Notes under the pieces: generated by a model | What the model was told of the DNA's origin: nothing | Database searches by the model: none | What the model saw: the letters and a program-made list of their open reading frames with translations, nothing else | Program-made: the position numbers and the translations under genes | Part shown: positions 49,630-60,853 of the stretch, piece after piece | Numbering within the stretch: the first letter of the stretch is position 1 | How the letters are laid out: the number at the start of each line of letters is the position of its first letter | From: an uncultured Pelagibacteraceae bacterium | Lineage (GTDB): Bacteria; Pseudomonadota; Alphaproteobacteria; Pelagibacterales; Pelagibacteraceae | Direction of reading: 5' to 3' | Assembly (NCBI GenBank): GCA_902543535.1 | Contig: CACBYG010000003.1 | Location: 62,001-126,000 of the forward strand | Length of the DNA: 64,000 bases

Positions 49630-52625
49630 TGACCCAAATATTTAGATTAGAAAATGGCGGTCTAATTAATAGAGATAAAAAATTATCATTTAAATTTAAT
49701 GGAAAAACATACTATGGTTACGAAGGAGATACTTTAGCATCTGCTTTAATTGCTAATGGAGTACATTTAGTCGGTAGAAGCTTTAAATATCATAGACCAA
49801 GAGGGTTTTTTGGAGCTGGGGTAGATGAGCCTTATGCAATCGTCCAGCTTTATAGAAATAATGAGACAGAGCCAAATATTAAAGCTACTGAGCAAGAGCT
49901 TTTTGAAGGACTAGAGGCAAAAAGTGTAAATTGTTGGCCAAGTGTAAATTTTGATATTGGTGCAATTAATAACTTTTTAAAAATTTTTCTACCTGCAGGA
50001 TTTTATTATAAGACTTTCATGTGGCCTAAAAGTTTTTGGTATCGAATTTATGAACCTTTTATTAGAAAAGCTGCAGGCTTAGGTGTTGCTTCTACAAAAC
50101 ATGATAAAGAGAGATATGAACATAAATATGAGTATTGTGACCTATTAATTGCTGGTTCTGGTCCATCAGGTTTAGCAAGTGCTTATGCAGCCGCAAAAAA
50201 TGGTGCAAGAGTAATTCTAGCTGAAGATAAACCAAGATTCGGAGGATCCCTTCTAACTAGCGATGTAAATATTGGAAATCAATCAGGTAAGGATTGGGCA
50301 AATGGTATTATTGCTGAATTAAAAGAAATGCCAAATGTTGTTGTTAAAAATAGATCTCAAGTTTTTGGTTACTATGACCACAATATGTTAGTGATGTCAG
50401 AAAAAGTTAGCGATCATCTTCCAAAAACAAAAAAACATCATCCAAAACAAAGACTTTGGTATATTAGGGCAAAAGAGGTTTTAATTTCTTCAGGATCAAT
50501 TGAAAGACCAATAGTTTTTGGGAATAATGATACTCCTGGCGTAATGTTGTCTTCAGCAGCAAAAGAATATTTAAAAGTATACGGTGTTTTAGTTGGTAAA
50601 AATCCATTAGTTTTTACAAATAATGACAGCGGATATGAGACAGCTATTGAATTTAAGAAAAATGGAATCAATCCAATTATTTTAGACTCTAGAGTTAATC
50701 CACAATCAGAAATAATTGATGAAGCGATAAATCTTGGTATTAAAATAAAATTTTCATATGTTGTTGTTGCTGCACAAGGATACAAAAAAGTACGCTCAGC
50801 AGATATCGCAAAAATTTCAGATAATAAAAAGCAACTTGGTACAATTGAAAATATTAAGTGTGATTGTATTTGTGTTTCAGGTTTCTGGACACCAACTATT
50901 CATTTAGCTTCACAATCAGGCAATAAAACTAAATTTAAGGAAGAAATTGATGCTTTTGTGCCTGGGACATCTAAACAAAATGAAACAACTTTAGGTGCTG
51001 CTAATGGGATTTTTACACTTGAAGAAACTTTAAAAAGTTCATTCACAGCTGGACAAGATTTGTCGAAAAAGATTACAAACAAAGATAATAAAATCTCGTT
51101 TCCTAATGTTGTTGAGAAAATATCTTCTCAACATGACAAGTTTTGGTGTGTGCCTTTGCCTAAAGGAAAAAATTATAAGAGATTTTTAGATTTTCAAAAT
51201 GATGTTGCTGTTTCAGACATCGAAATAGCTTTAAAAGAGGGATATCGATCTATAGAGCATGTTAAAAGATACACAACTCTTGGAATGGCGACTGACCAAG
51301 GCAAAACAAGTAATTTGAATGGACTACAATTAGTTTCTGATATTGAAAATAAAGTAGTACCTGCAGTAGGTCATACTACTTTCAGACCTCCATATACCCC
51401 AATATCTATCGGGGCAATTGTAGGTAGAGAAGTTGGAAAGCATTCCAAACCTACTCGTAAGTCTCCTATGCATTCATGGCATGAAAAAAATAATGCTGTA
51501 TTTGTTGATGCTGGAGTTTGGTTAAGACCAAGATATTACAAACAAGGAAACGAAAATCTTTTTGAAGCATCAAAACGAGAAGCTAAAAATGTTAGAACGA
51601 ATGTTGGTGTTTGTGATGTTACCACTTTAGGAAAAATTGATATCAAAGGTCCTGATGCAGCAGAACTGCTTAATAGAGTTTATACAAATGCTTGGTTAAA
51701 GTTACCAGTTGGTAAAGCAAGATATGGAGTGATGCTTAGAGAAGATGGTATAGTTATGGATGATGGAACAACAACTAGGATATCTGAAAATCACTATCAT
51801 ATGACAACTACTACAGCACAAGCAGCAAATGTGCTTTCTCATCTAGAATATTATCTGCAAGTTGTTTGGCCTGAATTGAATGTGAATGTAGTTTCCACAA
51901 CAGAACAATGGGCTGGCGCAGCAATAGCTGGACCAAAATCTAGAAAATTATTAAAAAAATTATTTCCTAATAATGATGTTTCAAACGAAGGACTGCCTTT
52001 TATGGGGTACAAGGAGTCTGAATTGTTTGGAGTTAAAGCTAGAATTTTTAGAATCTCATTTTCAGGTGAATTAGCTTACGAGGTAAATGTAGAGTCTGAC
52101 AATGGACAATTTATGTGGGAAAAAATCATTGAACTAGGTCAAGAGTTTCAAGTTCAGCCTTATGGAACAGAAGCATTATCAACTTTAAGAATTGAAATGG
52201 GACATGTAGCAGGATCAGAACTTGATGGAAGAACAATTTCTTATGACACTTCATTAGAGGGATTAATTAGTAAAAAGAAAGACTTTATTGGCAAAAGGTC
52301 GTTAAATAGAGAGGCTTTTACCTCAGGTGACAGACAAAAGATTGTTGGAGTTGTGCCTTTAGATAAAAAAACAAGTATACCAGAGGGTTCTCATTTAGTG
52401 AGAGACGCCAAGGCTCCTTTACCAAACAAAAAATTGGGACATATATCTGCTTCGTGCTGGAGTGTAGAATATGACAATCCTTTTTCTCTCGCGATTTTAA
52501 AGGATGGAAAAAATATGATTGGAGAAAAATTGTTTGTTATGTCTCCATTGAAAAACAAAGTAATTCCAGTTGAAATTGTTTCATCACATTATGTAGATCC
52601 AAAAGGAGAAAGAGTTAGATCATGA
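49629..52625 (+). CDS. soxA: Sarcosine oxidase / NMG dehydrogenase alpha-type subunit with C-terminal GcvT domain
   Basis: N-terminal [24 protein letters not shown]...[30 protein letters not shown]-terminal GcvT. Confidence 0.92.
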   Translation: MTQIFRLENGGLINRDKKLSFKFNGKTYYGYEGDTLASALIANGVHLVGRSFKYHRPRGFFGAGVDEPYAIVQLYRNNETEPNIKATEQELFEGLEAKSVNCWPSVNFDIGAINNFLKIFLPAGFYYKTFMWPKSFWYRIYEPFIRKAAGLGVASTKHDKERYEHKYEYCDLLIAGSGPSGLASAYAAAKNGARVILAEDKPRFGGSLLTSDVNIGNQSGKDWANGIIAELKEMPNVVVKNRSQVFGYYDHNMLVMSEKVSDHLPKTKKHHPKQRLWYIRAKEVLISSGSIERPIVFGNNDTPGVMLSSAAKEYLKVYGVLVGKNPLVFTNNDSGYETAIEFKKNGINPIILDSRVNPQSEIIDEAINLGIKIKFSYVVVAAQGYKKVRSADIAKISDNKKQLGTIENIKCDCICVSGFWTPTIHLASQSGNKTKFKEEIDAFVPGTSKQNETTLGAANGIFTLEETLKSSFTAGQDLSKKITNKDNKISFPNVVEKISSQHDKFWCVPLPKGKNYKRFLDFQNDVAVSDIEIALKEGYRSIEHVKRYTTLGMATDQGKTSNLNGLQLVSDIENKVVPAVGHTTFRPPYTPISIGAIVGREVGKHSKPTRKSPMHSWHEKNNAVFVDAGVWLRPRYYKQGNENLFEASKREAKNVRTNVGVCDVTTLGKIDIKGPDAAELLNRVYTNAWLKLPVGKARYGVMLREDGIVMDDGTTTRISENHYHMTTTTAQAANVLSHLEYYLQVVWPELNVNVVSTTEQWAGAAIAGPKSRKLLKKLFPNNDVSNEGLPFMGYKESELFGVKARIFRISFSGELAYEVNVESDNGQFMWEKIIELGQEFQVQPYGTEALSTLRIEMGHVAGSELDGRTISYDTSLEGLISKKKDFIGKRSLNREAFTSGDRQKIVGVVPLDKKTSIPEGSHLVRDAKAPLPNKKLGHISASCWSVEYDNPFSLAILKDGKNMIGEKLFVMSPLKNKVIPVEIVSSHYVDPKGERVRS

Positions 52626-53209
52626 GTTCAATATCAGCCTTAGAAAATATCCACCAAAAAGGACAATTTGGCGATTTTGAGGGAAAAAATGAAAAAAATT
52701 TAATTAAAATTTCAGAAATCAAAAACTTATTTATTGCTCAGATTGTTCAACATAAAAATTCTAATTTTGCATGTGAAGAAATTAAAATAGATAATTTAAA
52801 CCTAATTTCAAAACCATTATCAGTAGAAAAAAATGAAAACACTAGAATTCTTTGGAATGGGCCGAGAAATTGGTTGGTTACTACAAATCAAAAAGAGGTT
52901 TTTTCTGAAATTGATAAAAAATTTGAAGAGAAAGATTTTGCGGTTACAGATATTTCTCATTCAAAATCAATTATAGAGCTGGAAGGTGATGATGCAAAAG
53001 AAGTTTTAAAAAAAGGATGTCCTTTTAATTTTAATGAATTTAATAAAAATAATTGCTTGAATTCTACATTTAATGGAATGTCCATAATTGTTGATATGAC
53101 AAATGATAATCCTGATACATTTAGAATTTTTGCTCTAAGAAGTTTTGGAGAGTCTCTTTATCATTCAATTACAGATTCGACTTTAGAATTTGGTTATATA
53201 GGTAAATAA
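52622..53209 (+). CDS. soxG: Sarcosine oxidase / NMG dehydrogenase gamma-type subunit
   Basis: Position after soxA with ATGA overlap; [36 protein letters not shown]. Confidence 0.85.
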   Translation: MSSISALENIHQKGQFGDFEGKNEKNLIKISEIKNLFIAQIVQHKNSNFACEEIKIDNLNLISKPLSVEKNENTRILWNGPRNWLVTTNQKEVFSEIDKKFEEKDFAVTDISHSKSIIELEGDDAKEVLKKGCPFNFNEFNKNNCLNSTFNGMSIIVDMTNDNPDTFRIFALRSFGESLYHSITDSTLEFGYIGK

Positions 53210-53210
53210 T

Positions 53211-54059
53211 TCAATCTCTCGTAGCTATATAAACACCAATTGTTGCAATTAAAAAACCTAAAAGATCTAAATTACTTAGGTTCTCGTTTAAAAAAAGCCA
53301 AGCCATCAACGCAGAGGTAGGGGGAATTAAAAAAAAAATAGAAACTGTTTTGCTTGCAGAATTTCTTTTAATTAAAAACATTAAAATTGTAAATGCTCCA
53401 AACGAAACCAAAAAAATTTGATGGCTCATTGCAATTAAAAAAGTAGTTGAAAAATCTATGTAAGGTTCTGCAAAAAGAATAATTATTACAATATGAAAAA
53501 CAAATCCCCCCAAAGCCTGATTCATATTACTGACTGATAAAGGTAAATTATTACTTAATTTTTTTTGCCAAATAGTTGATGTTGTTATAGCTATTAACGC
53601 AACTATTGTTGCAACTAATCCAATAGTTGGAATTTTATCACCTATATCAAAACCTAAGACCATTACTGCACCAGAAAAACCTAACAGAACCCCTATCCAT
53701 TGTTTTAGAGAAACTTTTTCATTTAAAATTGGTCCACTCAATGCATTGGTGAGTATGGGTTGTAGCGTTACTATAAGTGCTGCAATTCCAGTAGGCATTC
53801 CTTTTGAAATTGAAAAAAAAACACCTCCCAAGTAAACTCCATGAAAAAGAACACCACTAAAAAAAGATTCAAAAAAGTTTTTTCTATCAACTATAATTTT
53901 CTTTTTTGAATAAATAGAAAATAAAAAAAAACCTAATGCAACTAAAGCAAATCTAAAAGCAAGAGCAGAAAAAGGGTCACTATTATCTATAATTGGTTTA
54001 GTTGTTATGAATGCAGACGACCAAAGTAGAATAAAGATAAATGGAAAAACTTTAATCAT
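53211..54059 (-). CDS. EamA/DMT-family transporter
   Basis: Multi-TM; FILLWSSAFITTKPIID, two EamA repeats. Confidence 0.85.
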   Translation of the reverse strand: MIKVFPFIFILLWSSAFITTKPIIDNSDPFSALAFRFALVALGFFLFSIYSKKKIIVDRKNFFESFFSGVLFHGVYLGGVFFSISKGMPTGIAALIVTLQPILTNALSGPILNEKVSLKQWIGVLLGFSGAVMVLGFDIGDKIPTIGLVATIVALIAITTSTIWQKKLSNNLPLSVSNMNQALGGFVFHIVIIILFAEPYIDFSTTFLIAMSHQIFLVSFGAFTILMFLIKRNSASKTVSIFFLIPPTSALMAWLFLNENLSNLDLLGFLIATIGVYIATRD

Positions 54060-54167
54060 TTTTGTTTTATAGTTAATTATTCAACATAGTCTCAGTAATA
54101 ATACTCAGTTTGAACTAATTCTATCTTGAGTTGAATTTTTAAATAAGTATTAATTAAATTATTGTTT

Positions 54168-54464
54168 ATGAAAATATTAAATATATTTTTTGTTATCTTT
54201 GTTTTAATATTTTTGTCTGGATGTATTCAAACAACATCTCTTTTAGGTCCAGGCGTTACTATAGCTACTACAGGAAATGTAATTCAAGCTGGATTTCAAT
54301 ATGGAGCCAATACTGCAATAAAGAATGAGACTGGCAAAGATGTCTTGACCCATATTAAAGATAAAGTTGATGAACAAAATAAAGAAAAAAAATTTTACGT
54401 CCAATTCAAACAGTTAATTGAAAATAGAATAGAGACTACAAGGCAAAAATTATTATCTAATTAA
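54168..54464 (+). CDS. Small lipoprotein, unknown function
   Basis: Lipobox FLSGC; ATG at 54168 preferred over TTG at 54162. Confidence 0.6.
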   Translation: MKILNIFFVIFVLIFLSGCIQTTSLLGPGVTIATTGNVIQAGFQYGANTAIKNETGKDVLTHIKDKVDEQNKEKKFYVQFKQLIENRIETTRQKLLSN

Positions 54465-54901
54465 TTCAAGATATCCAATTTTATTAATTTGTCTTGCTTC
54501 GTCTCTTTACACCACATCTCGTAACTTTCACAAACCCGCCAAAGATGGTCAAATGCTCTTTGAGATATTTCTAATGGGAAATGGCTTTTAGTGTAATAAA
54601 GTTTAGGTATCTTCATTAAAAGTTTAATCATAGAATCTTTTTGTATTTCTAATAATTTTACAGTTTCGCTAGTTATTTTTTTTCCTGTTATTTCATCAAC
54701 AAAGTTATTTTTTTTTAATTTCTCAAACCACTTATTATGAAATTCACCTGAGCTTATTAATTCATACTCTTTAGACGTCATGAATATTTCAAATGCTTGA
54801 ATATTATTAGTTTCTGGATTTTTATGCTTAATTTCGATTATTTTAAAATATATAAACTCAGCGACTCTAAGCACATAAGGCTTTTCAATCTTTGACTTCA
54901 T
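54461..54901 (-). CDS. Hypothetical protein
   Basis: 146-aa ORF in the coding layout, no recognised motif. Confidence 0.5.
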   Translation of the reverse strand: MKSKIEKPYVLRVAEFIYFKIIEIKHKNPETNNIQAFEIFMTSKEYELISSGEFHNKWFEKLKKNNFVDEITGKKITSETVKLLEIQKDSMIKLLMKIPKLYYTKSHFPLEISQRAFDHLWRVCESYEMWCKETKQDKLIKLDILN

Positions 54902-54904
54902 AAC

Positions 54905-55651
54905 TTAATTCTTATGTTTTGCCATGGCAGACTCTGCCAAAATAAGATTAGGATCTAAAAATATTTTTGAAGATTTTATATTTTTGAATGATTTAAATGC
55001 AAATATTGCTATAGGAAGTTCTGTGCATCCCAAAATTATTTTTTTACATTTCATACCCATCAAATACTTTATTGCAGGTTTTATGGCCTTTTCTGCAGCT
55101 CGCACATTTCCCATCTTTACAAATTTAATTGCTCTATTTACAGAGTTTTTCTGAATACTTTCCGAAGGTATTACAAGGTTGTAATTTTTATCAAAAAAAT
55201 TATTATAAACACCAGTTTTTAAAGTACCTTCAGTTGCTAAGAGACCCACTTTTGAATTTTTCTTACAATTTTTTTTTGTGAATTCAAATACCTCTTTAGG
55301 CATATTTATTATTGGAATATTTATTTGCTTTCGCAAATCATCATACCAATAGTGAGCTGTATTACAGGGTATAACAATAAAGTTGCATCTATTTTTCTCA
55401 AGTAGTTTACAACCTTTAAGTAAACTTTTTAAAACTTTTTCGTATTTTAATCTGCTTTTCTTGTTTGTAGATTTATTAGAAAGATTTTTGGTTTGAGACC
55501 CAATTGACTCAGGTCTACCAGGAATATTAGATTTGTTGTAAAGTAAAAATAAAGGATACTCTTGATCAATCTTACCTCTATTCAGGACTGCAAGTTTATT
55601 GCAAAAATCAAGTCCAGCTTGAGTTCCCATTCCACCTAAAATTCCAATCAT
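54905..55651 (-). CDS. Aspartate racemase-like protein
   Basis: MIGILGGMGTQAGLDFCNKL; FIVIPCNTAHYWYDDLR; IILGCTELP. Confidence 0.88.
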   Translation of the reverse strand: MIGILGGMGTQAGLDFCNKLAVLNRGKIDQEYPLFLLYNKSNIPGRPESIGSQTKNLSNKSTNKKSRLKYEKVLKSLLKGCKLLEKNRCNFIVIPCNTAHYWYDDLRKQINIPIINMPKEVFEFTKKNCKKNSKVGLLATEGTLKTGVYNNFFDKNYNLVIPSESIQKNSVNRAIKFVKMGNVRAAEKAIKPAIKYLMGMKCKKIILGCTELPIAIFAFKSFKNIKSSKIFLDPNLILAESAMAKHKN

Positions 55652-55732
55652 AATCTTTAATTAATTTATAAATTTTGATTTCGATTTTTTATAATTAATA
55701 ATTGTGTTTAAACATTGGTTTTCATTGTTCGG

Positions 55733-55785
55733 TATTGGCTGAGAAATAAAAATTAGGTAAATTAAATTAGTTTTTCCAGCCAATA
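55733..55785. repeat. Intergenic inverted repeat downstream of cspA
   Basis: TATTGGCTG (55733-55741) and CAGCCAATA (55777-55785), perfect 9-bp arms. Confidence 0.5.
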
Positions 55786-55797
55786 GGAAGTGTGAAA

Positions 55798-56004
55798 TTA
55801 TGCAGTTTTTAAGTTAACTGCTGAAGGACCTTTAGGACCATCTTCAACATCGAAAGTCAAAGCTTGACCCTCATCTAAACCGTTCATACCAGCATCTCTT
55901 ACAGCTGAAACATGTACAAACACATCTTTTTCTTTATCTTCTCTTTCAATAAAACCAAAACCTTTGGTTGGATTGAACCATTTTACTTTACCTTGTAGAC
56001 TCAT
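55798..56004 (-). CDS. cspA: Cold-shock protein
   Basis: [30 protein letters not shown]. Confidence 0.96.
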   Translation of the reverse strand: MSLQGKVKWFNPTKGFGFIEREDKEKDVFVHVSAVRDAGMNGLDEGQALTFDVEDGPKGPSAVNLKTA

Positions 56005-56120
56005 ATTTATCTTCTTATTTTTTGTTGTATTAATTTATTACTTATAATTAAGTAATTCTGGCTTTGTTTAGATTTTGAAGGGTTTTGTCAACAAAATATA
56101 CTGTAAATTAAAAATATTTT

Positions 56121-56588
56121 TTAATTTGTGTCTATAATTTTGGTGAAATATACAGAATTTACATCCTCTTTATAATGCGCAAAAGGTTGGCATTCTTTAA
56201 ATTCGCATTTTTTAAAAAGTTTCCTTGCTGGTAAAAAAAAATCTCCAGCACCGGTTTCAATGCTTAATCTTTTAATCTTTAGTTTTTTAGCTTCATTAAT
56301 TAAATGTCTAACTACATTAATCCCATAACCTTTATTTCTAAAATTATCCTTAATTCTTATAGATTTGAATTCTCCATGACCTTCATCTAGAAATTTTAAA
56401 GCACCACAACCTATTAAATTTTCATCTTGCCACAAGCTCCAAAATTTAATCGATGGTACTTTGAGACCAGGAATATCTAAAACATGAGCACTACCCTCTG
56501 GGGACGCTGCTCTAAGTTCAACAAAGTGTTCAATAAGTAATTCATGAACCTTAGGATTATCAAAATTACCTTCTAATGATTTAAACAT
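56121..56588 (-). CDS. GNAT-family acetyltransferase
   Basis: IRIKDNFRNKGYGINVVRHLINEAKKL acetyl-CoA site. Confidence 0.85.
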   Translation of the reverse strand: MFKSLEGNFDNPKVHELLIEHFVELRAASPEGSAHVLDIPGLKVPSIKFWSLWQDENLIGCGALKFLDEGHGEFKSIRIKDNFRNKGYGINVVRHLINEAKKLKIKRLSIETGAGDFFLPARKLFKKCEFKECQPFAHYKEDVNSVYFTKIIDTN

Positions 56589-57635
56589 CTAAATTAATAT
56601 TGTGATATGACCCATTTTTCTTTTTTCTTTAATCTCTTTTTTTAAATAATCAAAGAAAAATTCATTTTCTTTTAATTTAGGAGAATTTCTATACGGAGAT
56701 ATCTGATCACCTAGTAAATTAATCATTTTTGCATTAGAAATTTTTTTTAATGGTATTTGCTCTAATCCACAAACTGCTCTAACATGATTTTCAAATTGAC
56801 TTACATTGTATGAATTAATTGTAAGATGGCCAGAGTTATGCACCCTAGGTGCAACTTCGTTTACATATAAATTATCATTTTTATCAATAAAAAATTCTAC
56901 ACACAAAGTTCCCACATATTTTAGTTCTTCTGTGATCAGCATAGCCCAGTCTTTAGATTGATTAAAAATTTTTTCATTTATTTCTGCAGGTATTTTAGAA
57001 TATTTTAATATTTGATCCTCATGAGTATTCTCAATGGGCTCATAAATTTCGTACTTATTATTACTAAATCTAGTTATAATTATTGAGATTTCTTTTTTTA
57101 GTTTAACAAGTTTCTCAAGAATATACCCACTGGAAAAATCTATATTAATAGAATTTAACTCTTTAATCGAATTTATTGGATGTTGTCCTTTTCCATCATA
57201 ACCAAGTGTTGTGGTCTTCAATATACCAGGTAAAAAATCTTCCAAAGCTTCTATATCTGACTTTTTTTCAATTGATACATATCTCGTAGTTCTGATATTT
57301 AGCTTATTAATAAAATCTTTTTCTGCCAATCGATGTTGAATAAGTCGATTTACAGAAGGTTTAGGTAAAACAGGTTTTAACTTGTTTATTTCGTTAAGGG
57401 TTTCAAAAGGTATATTTTCAAATTCGTAGGTTACAAAATCAACTTGATTAACAAAATCAACAACTTTTTGTTTATCATCATAATTTCCTGAAATAAATTG
57501 ATTACAAAAGTTCTGAGCTGGTGCATCTTCATCGTCAGAAAAAATTACAGTTTTAACATTTAATTTTTTTGCAGCAATTGCCAACATGCTACCTAGCTGT
57601 CCACCTCCTATAATACCAAGACTAATATCAGACAT
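56589..57635 (-). CDS. purK: 5-(carboxyamino)imidazole ribonucleotide synthase
   Basis: LGIIGGGQLGSMLAIAAKKL; ATP-grasp NEVAPRVHNSGHLT; pairs with purE. Confidence 0.95.
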   Translation of the reverse strand: MSDISLGIIGGGQLGSMLAIAAKKLNVKTVIFSDDEDAPAQNFCNQFISGNYDDKQKVVDFVNQVDFVTYEFENIPFETLNEINKLKPVLPKPSVNRLIQHRLAEKDFINKLNIRTTRYVSIEKKSDIEALEDFLPGILKTTTLGYDGKGQHPINSIKELNSINIDFSSGYILEKLVKLKKEISIIITRFSNNKYEIYEPIENTHEDQILKYSKIPAEINEKIFNQSKDWAMLITEELKYVGTLCVEFFIDKNDNLYVNEVAPRVHNSGHLTINSYNVSQFENHVRAVCGLEQIPLKKISNAKMINLLGDQISPYRNSPKLKENEFFFDYLKKEIKEKRKMGHITILI

Positions 57636-57636
57636 T

Positions 57637-58128
57637 TTATTTAGGATTTTTTTTGACTGATTTAGTTTGACTAGATCTCCAGTTAGTCAGTTTCCGTTTA
57701 ATAGATGGATTTTGGTTGGCAATTATTGAGGCTGCTAGTAATGCAGCATTAATTGCACCGTCTTCACCAATAGCAAGTGTTCCAACAGGTATTCCTTTTG
57801 GCATTTGAGCTATTGATAAAAGACTATCTAAACCTCTTAATTTTTTGCTTTCAATAGGTACACCAAGAACTGGCAATGATGTAAGTGCTGAGATCATACC
57901 AGGTAAATGTGCTGATCCCCCAGCGCCTGCTATAATTACACCTATGTTGTTTTGTTCTGCTTTTATAGCATAATCGTACATTCTTTTTGGAGTTCTGTGA
58001 GCTGATACAATTTTTGTTTCAAAAGAAACACCAATTTTTTTAAGGGTTTTTTCTGCCAACTGCATAGTCTTATAATCAGACTGACTACCCATAACGATTG
58101 AAACTTTTAGATTTTTATTTTTTTTCAT
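57637..58128 (-). CDS. purE: 5-(carboxyamino)imidazole ribonucleotide mutase
   Basis: [50 protein letters not shown]. Confidence 0.97.
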   Translation of the reverse strand: MKKNKNLKVSIVMGSQSDYKTMQLAEKTLKKIGVSFETKIVSAHRTPKRMYDYAIKAEQNNIGVIIAGAGGSAHLPGMISALTSLPVLGVPIESKKLRGLDSLLSIAQMPKGIPVGTLAIGEDGAINAALLAASIIANQNPSIKRKLTNWRSSQTKSVKKNPK

Positions 58129-58220
58129 GAGAGTTAGTAATCAGTTTATTTCAAAATTAACTTAAAATTTCAATAAAATTAATAGTATTTAAAAAACATA
58201 TTGATTACAGTTAAACTAAT

Positions 58221-59186
58221 ATGAATTTTAAAATTGATAACCTTCAATATTGTAATTGGTCAAGAGAAACCTTTGAGTTTAATAGATCCGCAGGTCTTGA
58301 CGCCGTTCACGTTACGATAGTCTATCATGAGGATTACAATGAGTTATTAACCGAGACTAAAAAATGGGAAAAACTTTTTAAGGATAACACAGATATAATA
58401 TTTCAAGGCTGGGACTACAAAGATATAGAAAAAGCAAATAAAGAGAAAAAAACAGCAATTTTTTTTGGTTTTCAAAATTGTTCTCCCATAGAGGATGATA
58501 TAAAATTAGTTGAAAAAATTCATAAATTAGGGTGTCGATTTATGCAGCTTACCTATAACAACCAATCGTTATTAGCTACTGGTTGTTATGAAAATACAGA
58601 CAGTGGAGTTACTAATTTTGGACGCGAAGTCATAAAGGAAATGAATAGGGTAGGTGTAGTAATTGACATGTCACATTCAGCTGAAAAAAGTACAATCGAT
58701 GCAATTGAGTTAAGTCAAAAACCAATAGCAATAACACATGCAAATCCATATTTTTGGCATCCTGCAAAAAGAAACAAATCGTCTGATCTATTGAAAATTT
58801 TAAGTGATAGTGGAGGTATTCTTGGATTATCTTTATATCCTCATCATTTGAAAGATAACACAAATTGTACCCTTGAAAGCTTCTGTGAGATGGTTGCTAA
58901 GACTGCTGAAATAATGAACATTAAACAAATAGGTATCGGATCTGATCTTTGCCTTCAGCAACCTGATAGTGTCGTTGAATGGATGAGAAATGGAACATGG
59001 TCTAAAAGTACAAATTTTGGTGAAGGTAATAAAAATAAACCTGGCTTTCCCAAACAACCTAAATGGTTTGAGGACGCGAGGGGTTTTTCAAATATCGAAA
59101 AAGGACTTAAAAAAGTTGGATTTTCTGATGAAGAGACAAATGGAATACTTGGAAACAACTGGTACAATTTCTATAAATTAATTTAG
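58221..59186 (+). CDS. Membrane/renal-dipeptidase-fold protein with atypical N-terminal metal ligands
   Basis: VIDMSHSAEKSTIDAI, AITHANPYFWHPAKRN, IGIGSDLCL of peptidase M19 fold; canonical N-terminal HxD not found. Confidence 0.75.
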   Translation: MNFKIDNLQYCNWSRETFEFNRSAGLDAVHVTIVYHEDYNELLTETKKWEKLFKDNTDIIFQGWDYKDIEKANKEKKTAIFFGFQNCSPIEDDIKLVEKIHKLGCRFMQLTYNNQSLLATGCYENTDSGVTNFGREVIKEMNRVGVVIDMSHSAEKSTIDAIELSQKPIAITHANPYFWHPAKRNKSSDLLKILSDSGGILGLSLYPHHLKDNTNCTLESFCEMVAKTAEIMNIKQIGIGSDLCLQQPDSVVEWMRNGTWSKSTNFGEGNKNKPGFPKQPKWFEDARGFSNIEKGLKKVGFSDEETNGILGNNWYNFYKLI

Positions 59187-59188
59187 TC

Positions 59189-60850
59189 ATGAAAGTTCAA
59201 CTTAGAGACCCTAATAAGATAATGAGACTATCAAGATTGGGGTCATTTCATCAGTCTAAACTGTCTTTTTTAAGAAGCTTTCTTAATGAATTTAAAGACT
59301 GGGAATATAAGAGAGATTTATTTAATTTAGATAGATTTGGTTATGGAGAAGCAGTCTACTCTTTTAAGAAAGATAAAAGAACTTATTCACTAGTCTGTTT
59401 TGCAAATAAAATTGATGACGACGAAAGATCAGATAGAGTAATTGCAACAAAATGGGATGCAGCATTTACATTACATGATGGTATTCCTACTCAAAAAGAT
59501 ATTGATAGACTTAAAAATGAAGTACCAAGGCAGGAAGTTGGTAGACTTTCGTTTAAAGAGTTAACATTATCTAGAGCAAATAAATCTGTCCGAGTATTCA
59601 ATCATGTAGTTGAAAGTTTAAGTGAAGGTAAACAACCAGATTTAGAATTACTATCAAATGTTGGATATTTGTACAGAACCACTGCAGTTTATGGATCTGG
59701 AAAATTTGGCTTAGCAGATCGTTTTAGAATTAAGAACAGAGAAGAAATTAATGGACCTTTTAGATTGGAAATGATGCTAGTTTATTTAGTTAGACAATTT
59801 ACATTTGATCAAGTAAATCATGTCGCTTATCATAAAAATCCCAGTAAAGCTGTTGTATTGGACAAAAAGATTTGTAAAAATTTAGGTATTGGGAATTCTA
59901 CAGGATTGGGTATGGCTCCATTTATTGTAAATCATCCAACCTTACTAAATAATTGGGTAATGAGCAGAGAGATTGCCTTAAAAAAAATAAGAGAAATAAA
60001 AATAGTTAATAAAAAAGACAGTGATTTGTTTATTGAGTGCCTTAAAAAATCTTTAACAAATATTATCAGTTGGAATACTGATAGTAAGTATCAGCAAATT
60101 AAAATTAACAAGCTATTAAAAGACATAAAAAAATTTATCCACTTAATTGACAATGATTTTGATTTTGAAGACAAATATCCTTTTGATAAAATATATCTTT
60201 GGTTAGAAGAGAAAGCATGTGAGGAGTGTATTGAGTATGTAGTCTCTATTATGATGGAACCCTATAATGAAATAACTAATCCATTAGTAAGTCAGATGAG
60301 TTCTGATGAGGATAAATATTTCACTATTCCAACTAGCAGAACAGTTAAAGATGTAATAAATATTATTGAAAAAAAATATTCAAATATCTTAAAAATAAAC
60401 TTTACCAAAAAACAAAATACACAAAATTTTTGGTTTATTTCCAAGAATAAAGAGGAGCCCAGATTAGCTGATAGATTTGAAGAAGGTGGATCTGAATTAG
60501 AGCAACCACTTGCAATAGCTAGAGATGTTAAAAAACTTTATAAAAAATTGTTAGATACAAAAAAAAATTCTACTGTTGCAGAATTTTTGTCTAAATATTC
60601 TGAGCTTAGACACATTGTTAGAAGAGTATTTATTGTTGAAAAATTTCCATACTCTGAGATACAAGATAACACCATTGGTAAAAATATAATGCCAATAGAT
60701 ATGCTGAGGTTAAAGTTATCTTTTTTTGGAGCTTTAAAATTTGATCCAAGATCAGATAAATGGTTAAGAATTTGCATGTTTCAAGGAGCACCGCTACCTG
60801 ATGAATTAAAAAACTATGACGAACAGTGGGTCTATAGGACTGGTAATTAA
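59189..60850 (+). CDS. Conserved-looking hypothetical protein, 553 aa
   Basis: Long ORF, 2 nt after the dipeptidase-like gene and 3 nt before the next; no family recognised. Confidence 0.65.
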   Translation: MKVQLRDPNKIMRLSRLGSFHQSKLSFLRSFLNEFKDWEYKRDLFNLDRFGYGEAVYSFKKDKRTYSLVCFANKIDDDERSDRVIATKWDAAFTLHDGIPTQKDIDRLKNEVPRQEVGRLSFKELTLSRANKSVRVFNHVVESLSEGKQPDLELLSNVGYLYRTTAVYGSGKFGLADRFRIKNREEINGPFRLEMMLVYLVRQFTFDQVNHVAYHKNPSKAVVLDKKICKNLGIGNSTGLGMAPFIVNHPTLLNNWVMSREIALKKIREIKIVNKKDSDLFIECLKKSLTNIISWNTDSKYQQIKINKLLKDIKKFIHLIDNDFDFEDKYPFDKIYLWLEEKACEECIEYVVSIMMEPYNEITNPLVSQMSSDEDKYFTIPTSRTVKDVINIIEKKYSNILKINFTKKQNTQNFWFISKNKEEPRLADRFEEGGSELEQPLAIARDVKKLYKKLLDTKKNSTVAEFLSKYSELRHIVRRVFIVEKFPYSEIQDNTIGKNIMPIDMLRLKLSFFGALKFDPRSDKWLRICMFQGAPLPDELKNYDEQWVYRTGN

Positions 60851-60853
60851 AGA

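Noticed and set aside
50438-50785. 115-aa ORF antisense to soxA
   Set aside because: Shadow ORF; no start-signal context or motif.
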